Shown here one piece after another: positions 52,770 to 61,411 of a DNA stretch of 64,000 nucleotides. Source of the DNA: Chryseotalea sp. WA131a (GTDB lineage: Bacteria; Bacteroidota; Bacteroidia; Cytophagales; Cyclobacteriaceae); the NCBI GenBank assembly GCA_025370075.1, contig CP073016.1, positions 3,782,001-3,846,000 on the forward strand. The letters run 5' to 3'. The position numbers were made by a program, and so were the translations under genes. Within the stretch, counting starts at the first letter, position 1; the number at the start of each line of letters is the position of its first letter. Below the pieces are notes generated by a model that was not told where the DNA came from, searched no databases, and worked only from the letters and a program-made list of their open reading frames with translations.

Positions 52770-52774
52770 GAGAA

Positions 52775-53380
52775 TTAATTAAATAAAGTCCTCGCAGTAA
52801 TACTCCTCCCCAACGTAATCTCATCGGCATATTCCAAATCGCCACCCATGGGCACACCGCGTGCGATGGAAGTAACCTTCACTGGAAAGGCTTGAAGTTT
52901 TCTATTCAGATAAAAGCTGGTGGTGTCTCCTTCCATAGTGGGGTTGAGTGCCAAAATCACTTCCTTTATTTCTGGGTTTTTGCTGATTCGCTGCACCAAC
53001 GATTCGATTTGTAAATCACCTGGCCCCACACCGTGCATGGGCGAAATGGCCCCCCCTAACACATGGTAAACACCAATAAACTGAGAGGTGTTTTCGATGG
53101 CCATCACATCCTTACTTTCCTCTACCACACAGACCAAACTCTTATCGCGCCTGTGGCTCGTGCAAATAGAGCATTGGTCGCTATCCGAAATATTGAAACA
53201 AGTCTGACAGTATTTGATGTTTTTACGGAGTTTGTTCAAAGCCTCCGTTAGAGCGAAGGTTTGGTTTTCATTCTCCTTCACCAGATGCAGCACCAGTCGC
53301 AAGGCCGTTTTTTTTCCAATGCCGGGCAGCTTGGACACTTCATTGACAGCTTCTTCGATTAGTTTAGATGGGTACTCCAT
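52775..53380 (-). CDS. recR: Recombination protein RecR
   Basis: A 201-residue RecFOR-pathway protein that helps load RecA at gaps. It shows the N-terminal helix-hairpin-helix (VSKLPGIGKKTALRLVLHLV), a four-cysteine zinc finger (CQTCFNISDSDQCSIC), and the Toprim domain (SLVCVVEESKDVMAIENT, LNPTMEGDTTSFYL). Length is normal. The ATG at 53380 is preceded by GTTGACA word repeats. Confidence 0.95.
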   Translation of the reverse strand: MEYPSKLIEEAVNEVSKLPGIGKKTALRLVLHLVKENENQTFALTEALNKLRKNIKYCQTCFNISDSDQCSICTSHRRDKSLVCVVEESKDVMAIENTSQFIGVYHVLGGAISPMHGVGPGDLQIESLVQRISKNPEIKEVILALNPTMEGDTTSFYLNRKLQAFPVKVTSIARGVPMGGDLEYADEITLGRSITARTLFN

Positions 53381-53384
53381 TTAC

Positions 53385-53430
53385 GTTGACAGTTGACAAT
53401 TGATAACTTGAGACACTTATTTTGTCAAAT
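53385..53430 (-). repeat. Word repeat before recR
   Basis: GTTGACA occurs at 53385-53391 and 53392-53398, then ATTGATA at 53399-53405, and the inverse TTGTCAAA near 53422-53429. It starts 4 bp before the recR ATG. Confidence 0.55.
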
Positions 53431-53440
53431 GTGAATCGAG

Positions 53441-53719
53441 TTATACAATCTTTGCATCGATGCCCGCTTCGCAGATTCCTTCTCGTTGTGGTTTCAATTC
53501 CTCCCAGCTTCCGGTTTTTACCGTGCACTTACCCTTGTAATGAATGAGCCAGGTGCATTGTTCAGCCTGCTCGGGCGAGTGCTTGCACACGCGAATGAGC
53601 GTGGCAATCACATGATCGAACGTGTTGAAGTCATCGTTGTACACCACCAAGTCGCGGACATCGGTTATTTCGGTGGCTTCTAATAAATCGGTAAGTTCTT
53701 TTTCTTGAATAGAAGTCAT
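53441..53719 (-). CDS. clpS: ATP-dependent Clp protease adaptor ClpS
   Basis: A 92-residue adaptor that delivers N-degron substrates to ClpAP-type proteases. The signature LVVYNDDFNTFDHVIATLIRVCKHSPEQAEQCTWLIHYKGKC is intact, including the Asp/Asn ligands around the substrate pocket. The helical C-terminus is short. It is monocistronic here with an exact -7 element upstream. Confidence 0.93.
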   Translation of the reverse strand: MTSIQEKELTDLLEATEITDVRDLVVYNDDFNTFDHVIATLIRVCKHSPEQAEQCTWLIHYKGKCTVKTGSWEELKPQREGICEAGIDAKIV

Positions 53720-53736
53720 GGCGATTGTTGACCATG

Positions 53737-53744
53737 CAAAAATA
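53737..53744 (-). promoter_or_regulatory. -7 promoter element of clpS
   Basis: TATTTTTG on the minus strand, 17 bp before the clpS ATG at 53719. Confidence 0.45.
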
Positions 53745-53812
53745 AGAAAAGATTTGGGTAATTTTTTTGGCCAATTCCGAGAAGAAAATGTTTATTGCCT
53801 AAACTTATAGAT

Positions 53813-54022
53813 ATGGGTCATCATTCGGATTTTATTCAAAACGAAATTCAAAGCTTGGATAGTGAAATCGAAAAAGCGAGAAGGATGATGCCGCTATTAG
53901 AAAAAGAAGAAAACCTGATTAACAAAAAGAACTATCACGTAGTTAAGGTCAAACTAGCTAACTGGATGGAGAAGAGAGATTTCTTAGTTCAAATGCTAGT
54001 CAAACGACTCAAGAGACGATAG
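53813..54022 (+). CDS. Small basic coiled-coil hypothetical protein
   Basis: A 69-residue protein of unknown family, MGHHSDFIQNEIQSLDSEIEK..., helical throughout with Lys/Arg-rich ends (KRLKRR). No domain recognised. The ATG at 53813 is chosen over a TTG at 53795. It stands between clpS (divergent) and the symporter gene, and might be lineage-specific. Confidence 0.5.
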   Translation: MGHHSDFIQNEIQSLDSEIEKARRMMPLLEKEENLINKKNYHVVKVKLANWMEKRDFLVQMLVKRLKRR

Positions 54023-54097
54023 TGCTAAGTTTTAAAACGAACAGTACTTTTTTATTTCAAAAACTAAACCGTAGTTTTCCATCTAATTGAAATAGCA

Positions 54098-55549
54098 ATG
54101 TCAGCAACCTTGGTCTCTTCCATCTTAATAGTTTATTTTTTGGTACTCATTACCATTTCTTATTTTACTTCCAAAGGAGCCGATAGCAATACATTCTTTA
54201 CGGCCAACCGCCAATCTCCATGGTACTTAGTAGCATTTGGCATGATTGGCTCTTCGCTCTCCGGTGTAACATTTGTTTCCGTGCCAGGGAATGTGGGCAA
54301 AATTGGCTTCGCATATTTTCAATTAGTATTGGGATATTTGCTTGGCTATTGGGTAATTATTGGTGTATTAATGCCGTTGTATTACCGCTTGAATGTCATC
54401 AGTATCTATACCTATCTAGAGCAGCGCTTTGATACCATCTCGTACAAGACAGGTGCCTTTTTCTTTTTGGTGTCGCGCACCATTGGCTCTTCGCTGAGAT
54501 TGTTTTTAGCGGCCACCGTACTTCAGCTTTTTTTGTTCGATGCATGGGGTGTACCCTTTTGGGTAACGGTGGCCACCACCATTGCCTTGATATGGGTATA
54601 CACGTTTAAGGGCGGTGTAAAAACCATTGTGTGGACAGATTCGTTTCAAACATTGTTTTTAGTGACAGCCGTGGCCGTAACGGTTTGGCAAATTGCCGAT
54701 AAACTTAATTTTTCGTTTGGCGATATGGTGGCAGCCATTCAAGACAATGGTTACGCGCGCATTTTTCATTTTGACGATGCCAATTCCACTTTATTTTTCC
54801 CCAAGCAATTTTTCGGAGGCGCATTCATCGCCATCACCATGACGGGCATGGACCAAGAAATTATGCAGAAGAATCTCACCTGCAAAAATATTGGTGAAGC
54901 TCAAAAAAATATGTTTTGGTTCAGTCTTACATTAGTGATTGTAAATTTACTTTTCCTCACGCTTGGGGCTCTTCTCTACATTTACAGCAAGCAGAAGGGT
55001 ATCGACATTCCTGCCGCTTCCGATGAGTTGTATCCGCGATTGGCATTTAATGAGCTAGGTCCGTTTGTAGGAATTTTATTTTTATTAGGCATTACAGCGT
55101 CATCCTATGCAAGTGCAGATTCTGCCTTGGCGGGATTGACCACTTCTTTTTGCATCGACTTTTTGAAATTCAAAAACAAAACTGAAGCTGTTAAGCAAAA
55201 GCAAAAATTTGTCGTTCACATTGGCTTTTCCGTTTTGTTCTTACTCATCATTTTGATATTTAAGGAAGTCAACGAAAAATCGGTCATCGATGCGGTGCTC
55301 AACGTGGCAGGCTATACGTATGGGCCACTGCTGGGTTTGTTTTCGTTTGGCCTATTTACCAAGCTGCAAGTAAGGGCTAAGTTAGTGCCGGTAGTATGTG
55401 TGTTGGCATCGATGTTGTCTTATTTCATCAGCAGCAACTCAGAGAAATGGTTGGATGGCTATAAAATCGGGTTTGAGATTCTAATTATCAACGGTCTACT
55501 TACCGTGATGGGCTTGTTTCTAATCTCCGACTTTCAAAAAAAGAAATAA
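54098..55549 (+). CDS. Sodium:solute symporter family protein
   Basis: A 483-residue SSS-family transporter with about 13 TM helices. Family features are the N-terminal SYFTSKGADSNTFFTANRQSPWYLVAFGMIGSSLSGVTFVSVPG, the TFKGGVKTIVWTDSFQT segment and the sodium-site region TASSYASADSALAGLTT. The solute is unknown (sugars, carboxylates, nucleosides or sialic acids in relatives). No metabolic genes are adjacent. Confidence 0.9.
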   Translation: MSATLVSSILIVYFLVLITISYFTSKGADSNTFFTANRQSPWYLVAFGMIGSSLSGVTFVSVPGNVGKIGFAYFQLVLGYLLGYWVIIGVLMPLYYRLNVISIYTYLEQRFDTISYKTGAFFFLVSRTIGSSLRLFLAATVLQLFLFDAWGVPFWVTVATTIALIWVYTFKGGVKTIVWTDSFQTLFLVTAVAVTVWQIADKLNFSFGDMVAAIQDNGYARIFHFDDANSTLFFPKQFFGGAFIAITMTGMDQEIMQKNLTCKNIGEAQKNMFWFSLTLVIVNLLFLTLGALLYIYSKQKGIDIPAASDELYPRLAFNELGPFVGILFLLGITASSYASADSALAGLTTSFCIDFLKFKNKTEAVKQKQKFVVHIGFSVLFLLIILIFKEVNEKSVIDAVLNVAGYTYGPLLGLFSFGLFTKLQVRAKLVPVVCVLASMLSYFISSNSEKWLDGYKIGFEILIINGLLTVMGLFLISDFQKKK

Positions 55550-55750
55550 ATACACAAGCGTTATCAACTGCTTTTTCATTTTGCCGATTGTTATTGTTTG
55601 ATGAACGTAAACTCTTGATTGGGGGTACCTTTCTTCATATTGATTTTGTACCACTTCGGTGGTGTGGGTAGTGGGCTGGGTGATGGTAAACGACCTATCA
55701 GCATGTGAACCAGTACAGAAAAAGCAAGGAGTGATTTCGCAACAACCAAT

Positions 55751-55790
55751 TTTGATTGTCCTTATCCAAATTTGATTGTCCTTATCCAAA
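55751..55790. repeat. Perfect tandem duplication, 2 x 20 bp
   Basis: TTTGATTGTCCTTATCCAAA occurs twice in a row without mismatch. A minus-strand open frame crosses it but resembles no protein family. Confidence 0.85.
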
Positions 55791-55862
55791 GAACTGTGCC
55801 ATCGATCTTTACAGTTTTTCCGATAATGGGATAACTTAACCTTTTTGAACCTTTGTCACGTT

Positions 55863-55884
55863 AATAATTGTCGATACAATTATT
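55863..55884. promoter_or_regulatory. Perfect inverted repeat, probable MarR operator
   Basis: AATAATTGT (55863-55871) and ACAATTATT (55876-55884) are perfect 9-bp arms around CGAT, 19 bp before the MarR ATG. MarR dimers bind such palindromes in their own promoters. Confidence 0.65.
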
Positions 55885-55903
55885 GTAGTTAACTTGTGCA
55901 ACT

Positions 55904-56356
55904 ATGCCACTAGAGCAAGATATCCGTCAAGAAAAATTTGCGAGCGAGTTTCAAAAGATGGCAGTCAATATCATGTTCACCAGCAGTTGGTTAAACAGCG
56001 GTAACATTGCCCGCTTTAGGCCGCATGGCATTACACCTGAGCAATTTAATGTGCTCAGAATTTTGCGTGGAAGCCATCCACATAAAATGAGGTTGGCAGA
56101 TGTTACATCACGAATGATTGATAAAAGTAGTAATTGCACACGCTTAGTGGAGAAACTCAGGCAAAAAGGTTTGGTGACCCGAGAGATTTGCGAAGGCAAC
56201 CGAAGACAGGTAGATATTGGTATTACCGATAATGGCCTACTACTTTTGAAGAAAATAGATGCTCAAACTGCGAGCTGGGTTACACAGTTAAAGAATGTTA
56301 CGCAGGTTGAGGCCAAAGAAATAAATCGATTGTTAGACAAATTGCGAGGTGGATAG
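55904..56356 (+). CDS. MarR family transcriptional regulator
   Basis: A 150-residue winged-helix regulator. The core contains GITPEQFNVLRILRGSHPHKMRLADVTSRMIDKSSNCTRLVEKLRQKGLVTREICEGNRRQVDIGITDNG (residues about 42-110, given here as the recognisable block), covering the recognition helix and the wing. The terminal helices would dimerise. A perfect palindrome sits just upstream, consistent with autoregulation. The ligand and other targets are unknown. Confidence 0.9.
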   Translation: MPLEQDIRQEKFASEFQKMAVNIMFTSSWLNSGNIARFRPHGITPEQFNVLRILRGSHPHKMRLADVTSRMIDKSSNCTRLVEKLRQKGLVTREICEGNRRQVDIGITDNGLLLLKKIDAQTASWVTQLKNVTQVEAKEINRLLDKLRGG

Positions 56357-56401
56357 CTTTTTACAATTGCCTGTTTTTGGGTATTGTTTAAGTTTGCAAA
56401 A

Positions 56402-56554
56402 TTCGATTCCTTTTGTGGAGCCTACCATTTTGATGTAGCTGAAAATACTGATTTGTATGCTGGAGTGATGTTTGCTTATAACTTTATTTCTTACAGCGAT
56501 TCTGATAATTCATTCTTGAATTCAATTACAGATTCTGAATTGACTTTCCACTAG
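56402..56554 (+). pseudogene. Remnant of an outer-membrane beta-barrel protein gene
   Basis: The frame 56402-56554 reads FDSFCGAYHFDVAENTDLYAGVMFAYNF... then stop. The alternating pattern and the GAYHF...DLYAGVM-type strands resemble small Bacteroidota outer-membrane barrel proteins. There is no start codon or signal peptide, the frame closes upstream at a TAG (56353), and the barrel end is missing. It is best read as a decayed gene fragment. Confidence 0.45.
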
Positions 56555-56614
56555 AAAGGTTGATGAATTTAGTGATTGACTTAATGTAAGCTTTACTGAA
56601 AAAGAGCTACTTTT

Positions 56615-57520
56615 TTATCTCTCTTCCTGATCAGGCAAAATTTCAATATCTCGAATCAATACTTTTTTTGAAATCGCTTTGCCTGTTTTGGTGGCGGCCA
56701 ATCCGCCCAGAGCAGTCTCTTTATAACGTGTTTCCATGCTTGCACCAATTTCACCCATGGCTTCGATTACTTCGTCAACTGGAATTATGCTGCTCACATC
56801 GGCCAATGCAATTTGAGCGGAACTGTTGGCTATCGCTGCTGCACTGGCATTGCGCACAATGCACGGCACTTCAACCAAACCCGCTACGGGGTCGCACACC
56901 AAACCTAACATACATTGAATGGTGATGGCTACGGCATTAAAAATTTGATCGGTAGAGCCATCCAAGCAATACACAATCGCACCAGCCCCCATCGCAGCAG
57001 CTGTTCCTGTTTCTGCCTGGCAACCGCCCACCGCGCCTGCAATAGATGCTTTTTGTTCGATAATCAACGCAATGCCAGCCGCCAGTAACATCGCATCTAG
57101 AATTTTTTCATCATCGATTCCGTGAATTTCTTGTAGCGTAAATAGCACCCCTGGCATAATGCCGCTTGCCCCAGCCGTAGGCGCAGCCACCACACGCCCC
57201 ATGCACGAGTTTACTTCTTTGGCCGCGAGTGCCCGAGAAATTAATTTTTGAAATTCTTTCGAGAGTACTGCTTTTGGAAAGCGATATACTTTTTTTGCAC
57301 CATTATTTACCATACCCGAGCGCGAGGTCATGTCCTCTTCCAGCCCTGTCCGCACTGCATCTTTCATTACACTCCATGCCTTGGCCAAGCCTTGCCTGAT
57401 TTGCTCCCGGCTTCTGCCTTTTTGTTCGCCTTCGTATTCAACAACGGCATCGGTAAGCGAGAGCTTTGTTTGCTCACAGTATGATCTCCATTCTTCAAAA
57501 GATTCAAATAGTAGTGCCAT
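56615..57520 (-). CDS. sdaAA: L-serine ammonia-lyase, iron-sulfur-dependent, alpha subunit
   Basis: A 301-residue subunit that deaminates serine to pyruvate with a 4Fe-4S cluster. The cluster-type cysteines are in NSCMGRVVAAPTAGASGIMPGVL, GGCQAETGTAAAMGAG and CDPVAGLVEVPCIVRN, all intact. Length fits the alpha chain of two-subunit enzymes, so a beta gene is expected elsewhere. It is divergent from the M28 peptidase gene. Confidence 0.88.
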   Translation of the reverse strand: MALLFESFEEWRSYCEQTKLSLTDAVVEYEGEQKGRSREQIRQGLAKAWSVMKDAVRTGLEEDMTSRSGMVNNGAKKVYRFPKAVLSKEFQKLISRALAAKEVNSCMGRVVAAPTAGASGIMPGVLFTLQEIHGIDDEKILDAMLLAAGIALIIEQKASIAGAVGGCQAETGTAAAMGAGAIVYCLDGSTDQIFNAVAITIQCMLGLVCDPVAGLVEVPCIVRNASAAAIANSSAQIALADVSSIIPVDEVIEAMGEIGASMETRYKETALGGLAATKTGKAISKKVLIRDIEILPDQEER

Positions 57521-57624
57521 GACTTTCTAAATTGCCTAACAAGTTACGAATTATACCGAAATCGAATTTCAACTTTCGTGTTTGAAGTGGTTTCTCTACC
57601 TTACCTCCCCTAAAATTTAAATAA

Positions 57625-58998
57625 ATGAAGAAACTTGTTGTACTCATTTTTCTGCTTGCAAATGTTTTAGCACATGCCCAAACCAATGACAAAAGTTTAA
57701 TCAAAGAAATTTATGATGCTGCACTTCAAAACGGAAAGTCGTATCCGATGCTTCACGATTTATGTACCAAAGTCGGTCATCGATTGTCGGGCTCACCGGG
57801 CGCTGCGGCTGCCGTAGAGTGGGGGCGGCACACGATGGACGATTATGGTTTTGACTCGGTGTGGCTGCAACCCGTGATGGTGCCCCATTGGGTGCGTGGA
57901 CAACAAGAAGTGGGAAGGATCATTAATTCAAAAAAAATAGGAAGCAAAGATGTGACTATACTATCTCTTGGAGGATCTATCGGAACGGGGCCCACGGGGT
58001 TGACTGCCAATATTATTGAGGTAAAAAGTTTTGATGAGTTGAAACAACTTGGTCAGAAAGGTATTCAAGGTAAAATTGTGTTTTTCAACCGTCCGCTTGA
58101 CCCCACTAAATTAAATGCATTTGCAGCATACGGTGGCGCAGTGGATCAGCGGGCCAATGGTGCCAGTGAATCAGCTAAGTTAGGAGCGTTGGCCGTTATT
58201 GTTCGTTCGATGGGTTTTCCGAATGAATCGTATGCTCACACCGGTGGAGTTCGATATGCTCCGCTTATTAAACAAATTCCGGCTGTAGCCATCAGTACGC
58301 AGCATGCCGATTTGCTCAGCAAACTTTTAAAAGATGATCGCGATCTGCAGTTTTATCTAGAAACACATTGCGAAACGTTGGAAGAGGCACCTTCCTTTAA
58401 TGTGATTGGCGAAATAAGAGGGGGCGAATACAAAGACGAAATTATTTTGGTGAGTGGCCACTTGGATAGTTGGGATGTGGGCCAAGGTGCTCATGATGAT
58501 GGTGCAGGTTGCGTGCAGGCCATCGAAGTATTACGTTTGTTTAAAGAGATGGGCTACAAACCAAAACACACTATTCGGGCCGTGTTGTACATGAATGAAG
58601 AAAACGGATTGCGCGGAGGACAGAAGTATGCAGAAGTAGCCAAGGCGAAAAATGAAAATCATATTTTAGCGATTGAGTCCGACCGTGGAGGTTTTGCACC
58701 ACGGGGTTTTACGATGACGGCTACTGAAAACATTAAATCAAAAATCAGAGGTTGGAAGCCTTTACTAGAGCCCTACGATCTGTGGGATTTTTCGCAAGAA
58801 GGCGGTGGGGCAGACATTGGCCCACTCGGTCCACTTGGTACTGCTTTGATTGGTTACTTGCCTGATTCGCAGCGTTACTTTAGCGTTCACCATACACAAG
58901 AAGATACAATCGATAAAGTAGACAAGCGAGAGTTAGAGTTAGGCTCTGCTTCAATGGCCGCATTGGTATTTTTGGTTGACCGATATGGGTTGAAATAG
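57625..58998 (+). CDS. M28 family zinc peptidase, secreted
   Basis: A 457-residue exported aminopeptidase or carboxypeptidase. The signal MKKLVVLIFLLANVLAHAQ is followed by a PA-type insert region (about 110-240) and the peptidase core. The zinc ligands are visible: H and D in SGHLDSWDVGQGAHDDGAG, the catalytic Glu pair in MNEENGLRGG, the Asp in IESDRGGF and the His in SVHHTQEDT. Such enzymes trim peptides in the periplasm. It is followed by convergent genes. Confidence 0.9.
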   Translation: MKKLVVLIFLLANVLAHAQTNDKSLIKEIYDAALQNGKSYPMLHDLCTKVGHRLSGSPGAAAAVEWGRHTMDDYGFDSVWLQPVMVPHWVRGQQEVGRIINSKKIGSKDVTILSLGGSIGTGPTGLTANIIEVKSFDELKQLGQKGIQGKIVFFNRPLDPTKLNAFAAYGGAVDQRANGASESAKLGALAVIVRSMGFPNESYAHTGGVRYAPLIKQIPAVAISTQHADLLSKLLKDDRDLQFYLETHCETLEEAPSFNVIGEIRGGEYKDEIILVSGHLDSWDVGQGAHDDGAGCVQAIEVLRLFKEMGYKPKHTIRAVLYMNEENGLRGGQKYAEVAKAKNENHILAIESDRGGFAPRGFTMTATENIKSKIRGWKPLLEPYDLWDFSQEGGGADIGPLGPLGTALIGYLPDSQRYFSVHHTQEDTIDKVDKRELELGSASMAALVFLVDRYGLK

Positions 58999-59004
58999 AA
59001 CTGT

Positions 59005-59454
59005 TTAGAATTCTACCGCACCCAAAAATTCGGCTTCCTCTAAAATGTAAACCATCTTATCTGGATTTTGATTGTTCAAGACAAGCTTGCCTTTAATTTC
59101 CACTGGTTTGTCTGTGTACGTAACAGCACTTTTCAAAAAAACTTCAATGACCGTTTCGGGGCCACCCACTCCACAGAAAAAACAGGCATTGAGCGGAAGT
59201 GATGACAAAATAAAATGATTGCCCTTCATACCATTTTCAAATGGCACCATGTAACCTGGCAGTACGATTACTTTGTTTGACACTGCCAGTACGTCTTTGG
59301 TGAAGATGGGCTTATCGTGCTCATTATTTTTTTGATAGGTGATATTGTAAAGTTTTGGCCAAACTAAAGAGGGCAAGCCTTTGTATGTAATTTTTTGCGC
59401 GGAGGCCGTTGCGCTTATCATAAACAATAAAACGTAAACACTAAGTTTCATCAT
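59005..59454 (-). CDS. DUF3299-like secreted protein
   Basis: A 149-residue exported protein: signal MMKLSVYVLLFMISATASAQ, then VIVLPGYMVPFENGMKGNHFILSSLPLNACFFCGVGGPETVIEVFLK. The pattern (GYMVP..., two close cysteines, TVIEV) matches the DUF3299 family of uncertain function. Its ATG overlaps the kinase stop (ATGA), so the two are co-translated. Confidence 0.65.
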   Translation of the reverse strand: MMKLSVYVLLFMISATASAQKITYKGLPSLVWPKLYNITYQKNNEHDKPIFTKDVLAVSNKVIVLPGYMVPFENGMKGNHFILSSLPLNACFFCGVGGPETVIEVFLKSAVTYTDKPVEIKGKLVLNNQNPDKMVYILEEAEFLGAVEF

Positions 59455-61098
59455 TTTTTATTGGGTAGTTCCAAAATAAAAGTTGTTCCTTTTCCATACT
59501 CTGACTCAACAGAAATACTTCCGCCTAGCGTGATGGCAGATTCTTTTGCGATGTAAAGTCCAAGCCCCGATCCATAGGATTTACTGTTTCCGCGAAAGAA
59601 CATATCAAAAATTTTCTCTTTCATTTCAGGTTGAATTCCTTCGCCATTATCTGCTACTACTAATTTTAATTTATTGTTATCAGTGGAAATAGATACATTT
59701 AGGCAAGGTGTTTGTTCGGATATTCTTTTTTGAAACTTAATGGCATTTGAAAACAGATTGCTCAAAATGATTTTAAATCGAGAGGGGTCGGTGTTAATGA
59801 TTTTCCCGTTGATAGAACCAAGATCCATTTTCATGCGTTGAAAATTTTCCATGTATTGCAAACTTTCTAGCACTTCAAGGCAGGTTGCCCCCACGTCAAC
59901 TTGCACCTCTTGGTTGGGTAGTCTTTTGTTTCGTGAATAGTCCAAAATCTCTTTGATGAAAAGATCAAGCTTTGAAACACTTTGACCTATTCTTTCAATG
60001 TACTCTTGTTTCGCTTCTGGAGAAGTATCAAGCTTGCTAATGTTAACCAGACCTTGAATGGATTTAAGGGGAGCACTCAAATCGTGCGAAACACTGTAGG
60101 CAAATCGATCAAGCTCTTGGTTGGTCTTTTGAAGCTCTTGAAATTGGACTTGCAATTTATCTTCCGTATAACGTAAATCAGAAATTACTCTGCCTGTAAT
60201 TGCAACAAAAACGGCAAGCAAGACTTTACCTAAGAAAATGTTAAAAATAGAATCAACGTTGTACCATGTGAAAAAAGAATCGGGAAGGTTAAGGGCGGGA
60301 ATAATATAGGTGATGATGAATACGAAAAGGTTACAGAAGAGGGCTTCGCCAAACCCAACCCGTATGGCAATGAATAGCCCGCCCAATCCATATAAAAACC
60401 AATATTTTTCGATTGGAATGGTAAACGAAGCAAAAAAAAGTGCCACATAAATTAGAATCGGTTCAACCCGTTTGTAATTATATTGGGGCGGAGGCAATTC
60501 ATTAGTGGGCGGATTGATCAGAAGTTTCCCCTTTTGCATGAAGCTGAGTAAATGAAAACAGGATGGGTGCACAAATGCTGAGGTTTGCGGTAAACTCACC
60601 AAGCCAATTTCTCATGAACTGATTCCAAAACTCGGATGCCGGTTGCTTACCAAGAGTGGTGAGTATCACCTGTAGCACCAATATATCTGTCAATATGGGA
60701 ATCAAGATCCCTAACAAAATGAATGAAACAAATTGCTTGGTATCAGGCAGCCAATATTTGCCTTTGGCCCAATGAGTAAAAAGCAACCATGAAACGGCCG
60801 CAAAGGCGACTTCGTTAAGAGGGTATATAAACCAATCGACCCAATTTTCGATACCCCAAAAAGGTGTTAGTATGGCGGAGCTCAAGTACAAACTTGGCAA
60901 TGTCCTTTTTAGCCCCCACCAGTTTACCAAAATGAGCGCAATGGCGGTGGGCATGTAAAATGAACCAAACCCCGTATCAATTGGAAAATTCAATGATATC
61001 AGAATTCCGCAAAAAAAAATCGGAAAAGGCATCACCCAGGTAAACCAAGGAAGTTTCTCCACTTTGACATTTTTTGATAGCTCCGATTGCATTGCCAA
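59451..61098 (-). pseudogene. MASE1-domain sensor histidine kinase, frameshifted
   Basis: Two overlapping frames together encode one kinase. Frame 1 (60502-61098) gives an N-terminal MASE1-like multi-TM sensor of 198 residues. Frame 2 (59451-60602) gives more TM segments, a coiled coil, and the kinase core: SVSHDLSAPLKSIQGLV, NLFSNAIKFQ, DNGEGI, SYGSGLGLYIAKE. Removing one base from the run of four G next to four A at 60528-60535 (minus strand) joins LHAKG to KLLINPP in frame. It is either a real inactivating +1 shift, a sequencing error in the homopolymer, or a rare recoding site. Confidence 0.8.
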
Positions 61099-61186
61099 TT
61101 GAAAACGAAATATATCAAAAACAAAATGATGCTATCGTAAATATTTTCAAATTGTTGAGAGTTTAATAGCAGTCACAGATATCTTT

Positions 61187-61354
61187 TTAACCCAGATTAT
61201 GTATTAGGAAATTTCATTACCCTGTAAATTGATGAAAATGAGCGCCTGGCATCAAGTTTTATTCCAAACCTAATGCATAGCATTAGAACTTAAATCATTG
61301 ATTCTCTTGGAGAAAAAAGTTATCATCATAGTCTAATGTACAATTTGGGTTTAA
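61187..61354. repeat. Inverted-repeat element built on CTAATGCATAA (copy 2)
   Basis: The left arm 61187-61208 (contains AACCCAGATTATGTATTAGG) pairs with the right arm 61332-61354 at 15 of 19 core positions. Between them is a perfect hairpin, CTAATGC (61270-61276) with GCATTAG (61280-61286). The arms match the element at 45778-45855 in sequence and orientation. Confidence 0.6.
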
Positions 61355-61356
61355 AC

Positions 61357-61387
61357 AAAAAGACTTGATAACTAGTCAGGCCTTTTT
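61357..61387 (-). terminator. Weak bidirectional terminator after gcvP
   Basis: AAAAAGACT and AGTC...CTTTTT form an imperfect stem with T-runs on both strands, 25 bp beyond the gcvP stop. Confidence 0.4.
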
Positions 61388-61411
61388 CGTTCTGTTTTGA
61401 AATAGTTTAGA

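Larger units (their letters stand above)
55550..55903. other. Intergenic stretch with 2 x 20-bp tandem duplication
   Basis: No supportable gene was seen. A perfect tandem duplication occupies 55751-55770 and 55771-55790. The right end holds the MarR operator and start. Confidence 0.6.
61099..61411. other. Intergenic stretch with repeat element, no gene
   Basis: It holds a dispersed inverted-repeat element (61187-61354) and a weak terminator near gcvP. No coding frame is convincing. Confidence 0.6.

Noticed and set aside
55520..55789. 89-residue minus-strand open frame
   Set aside because: It crosses the 20-bp tandem duplication and overlaps the symporter end; no family resemblance.
60502..60602. 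Programmed frameshifting in the MASE1 kinase
   Set aside because: The shift needed is +1 at AAAAGGGG, which is not a classical slippery heptamer; a mutation or sequence error is simpler.
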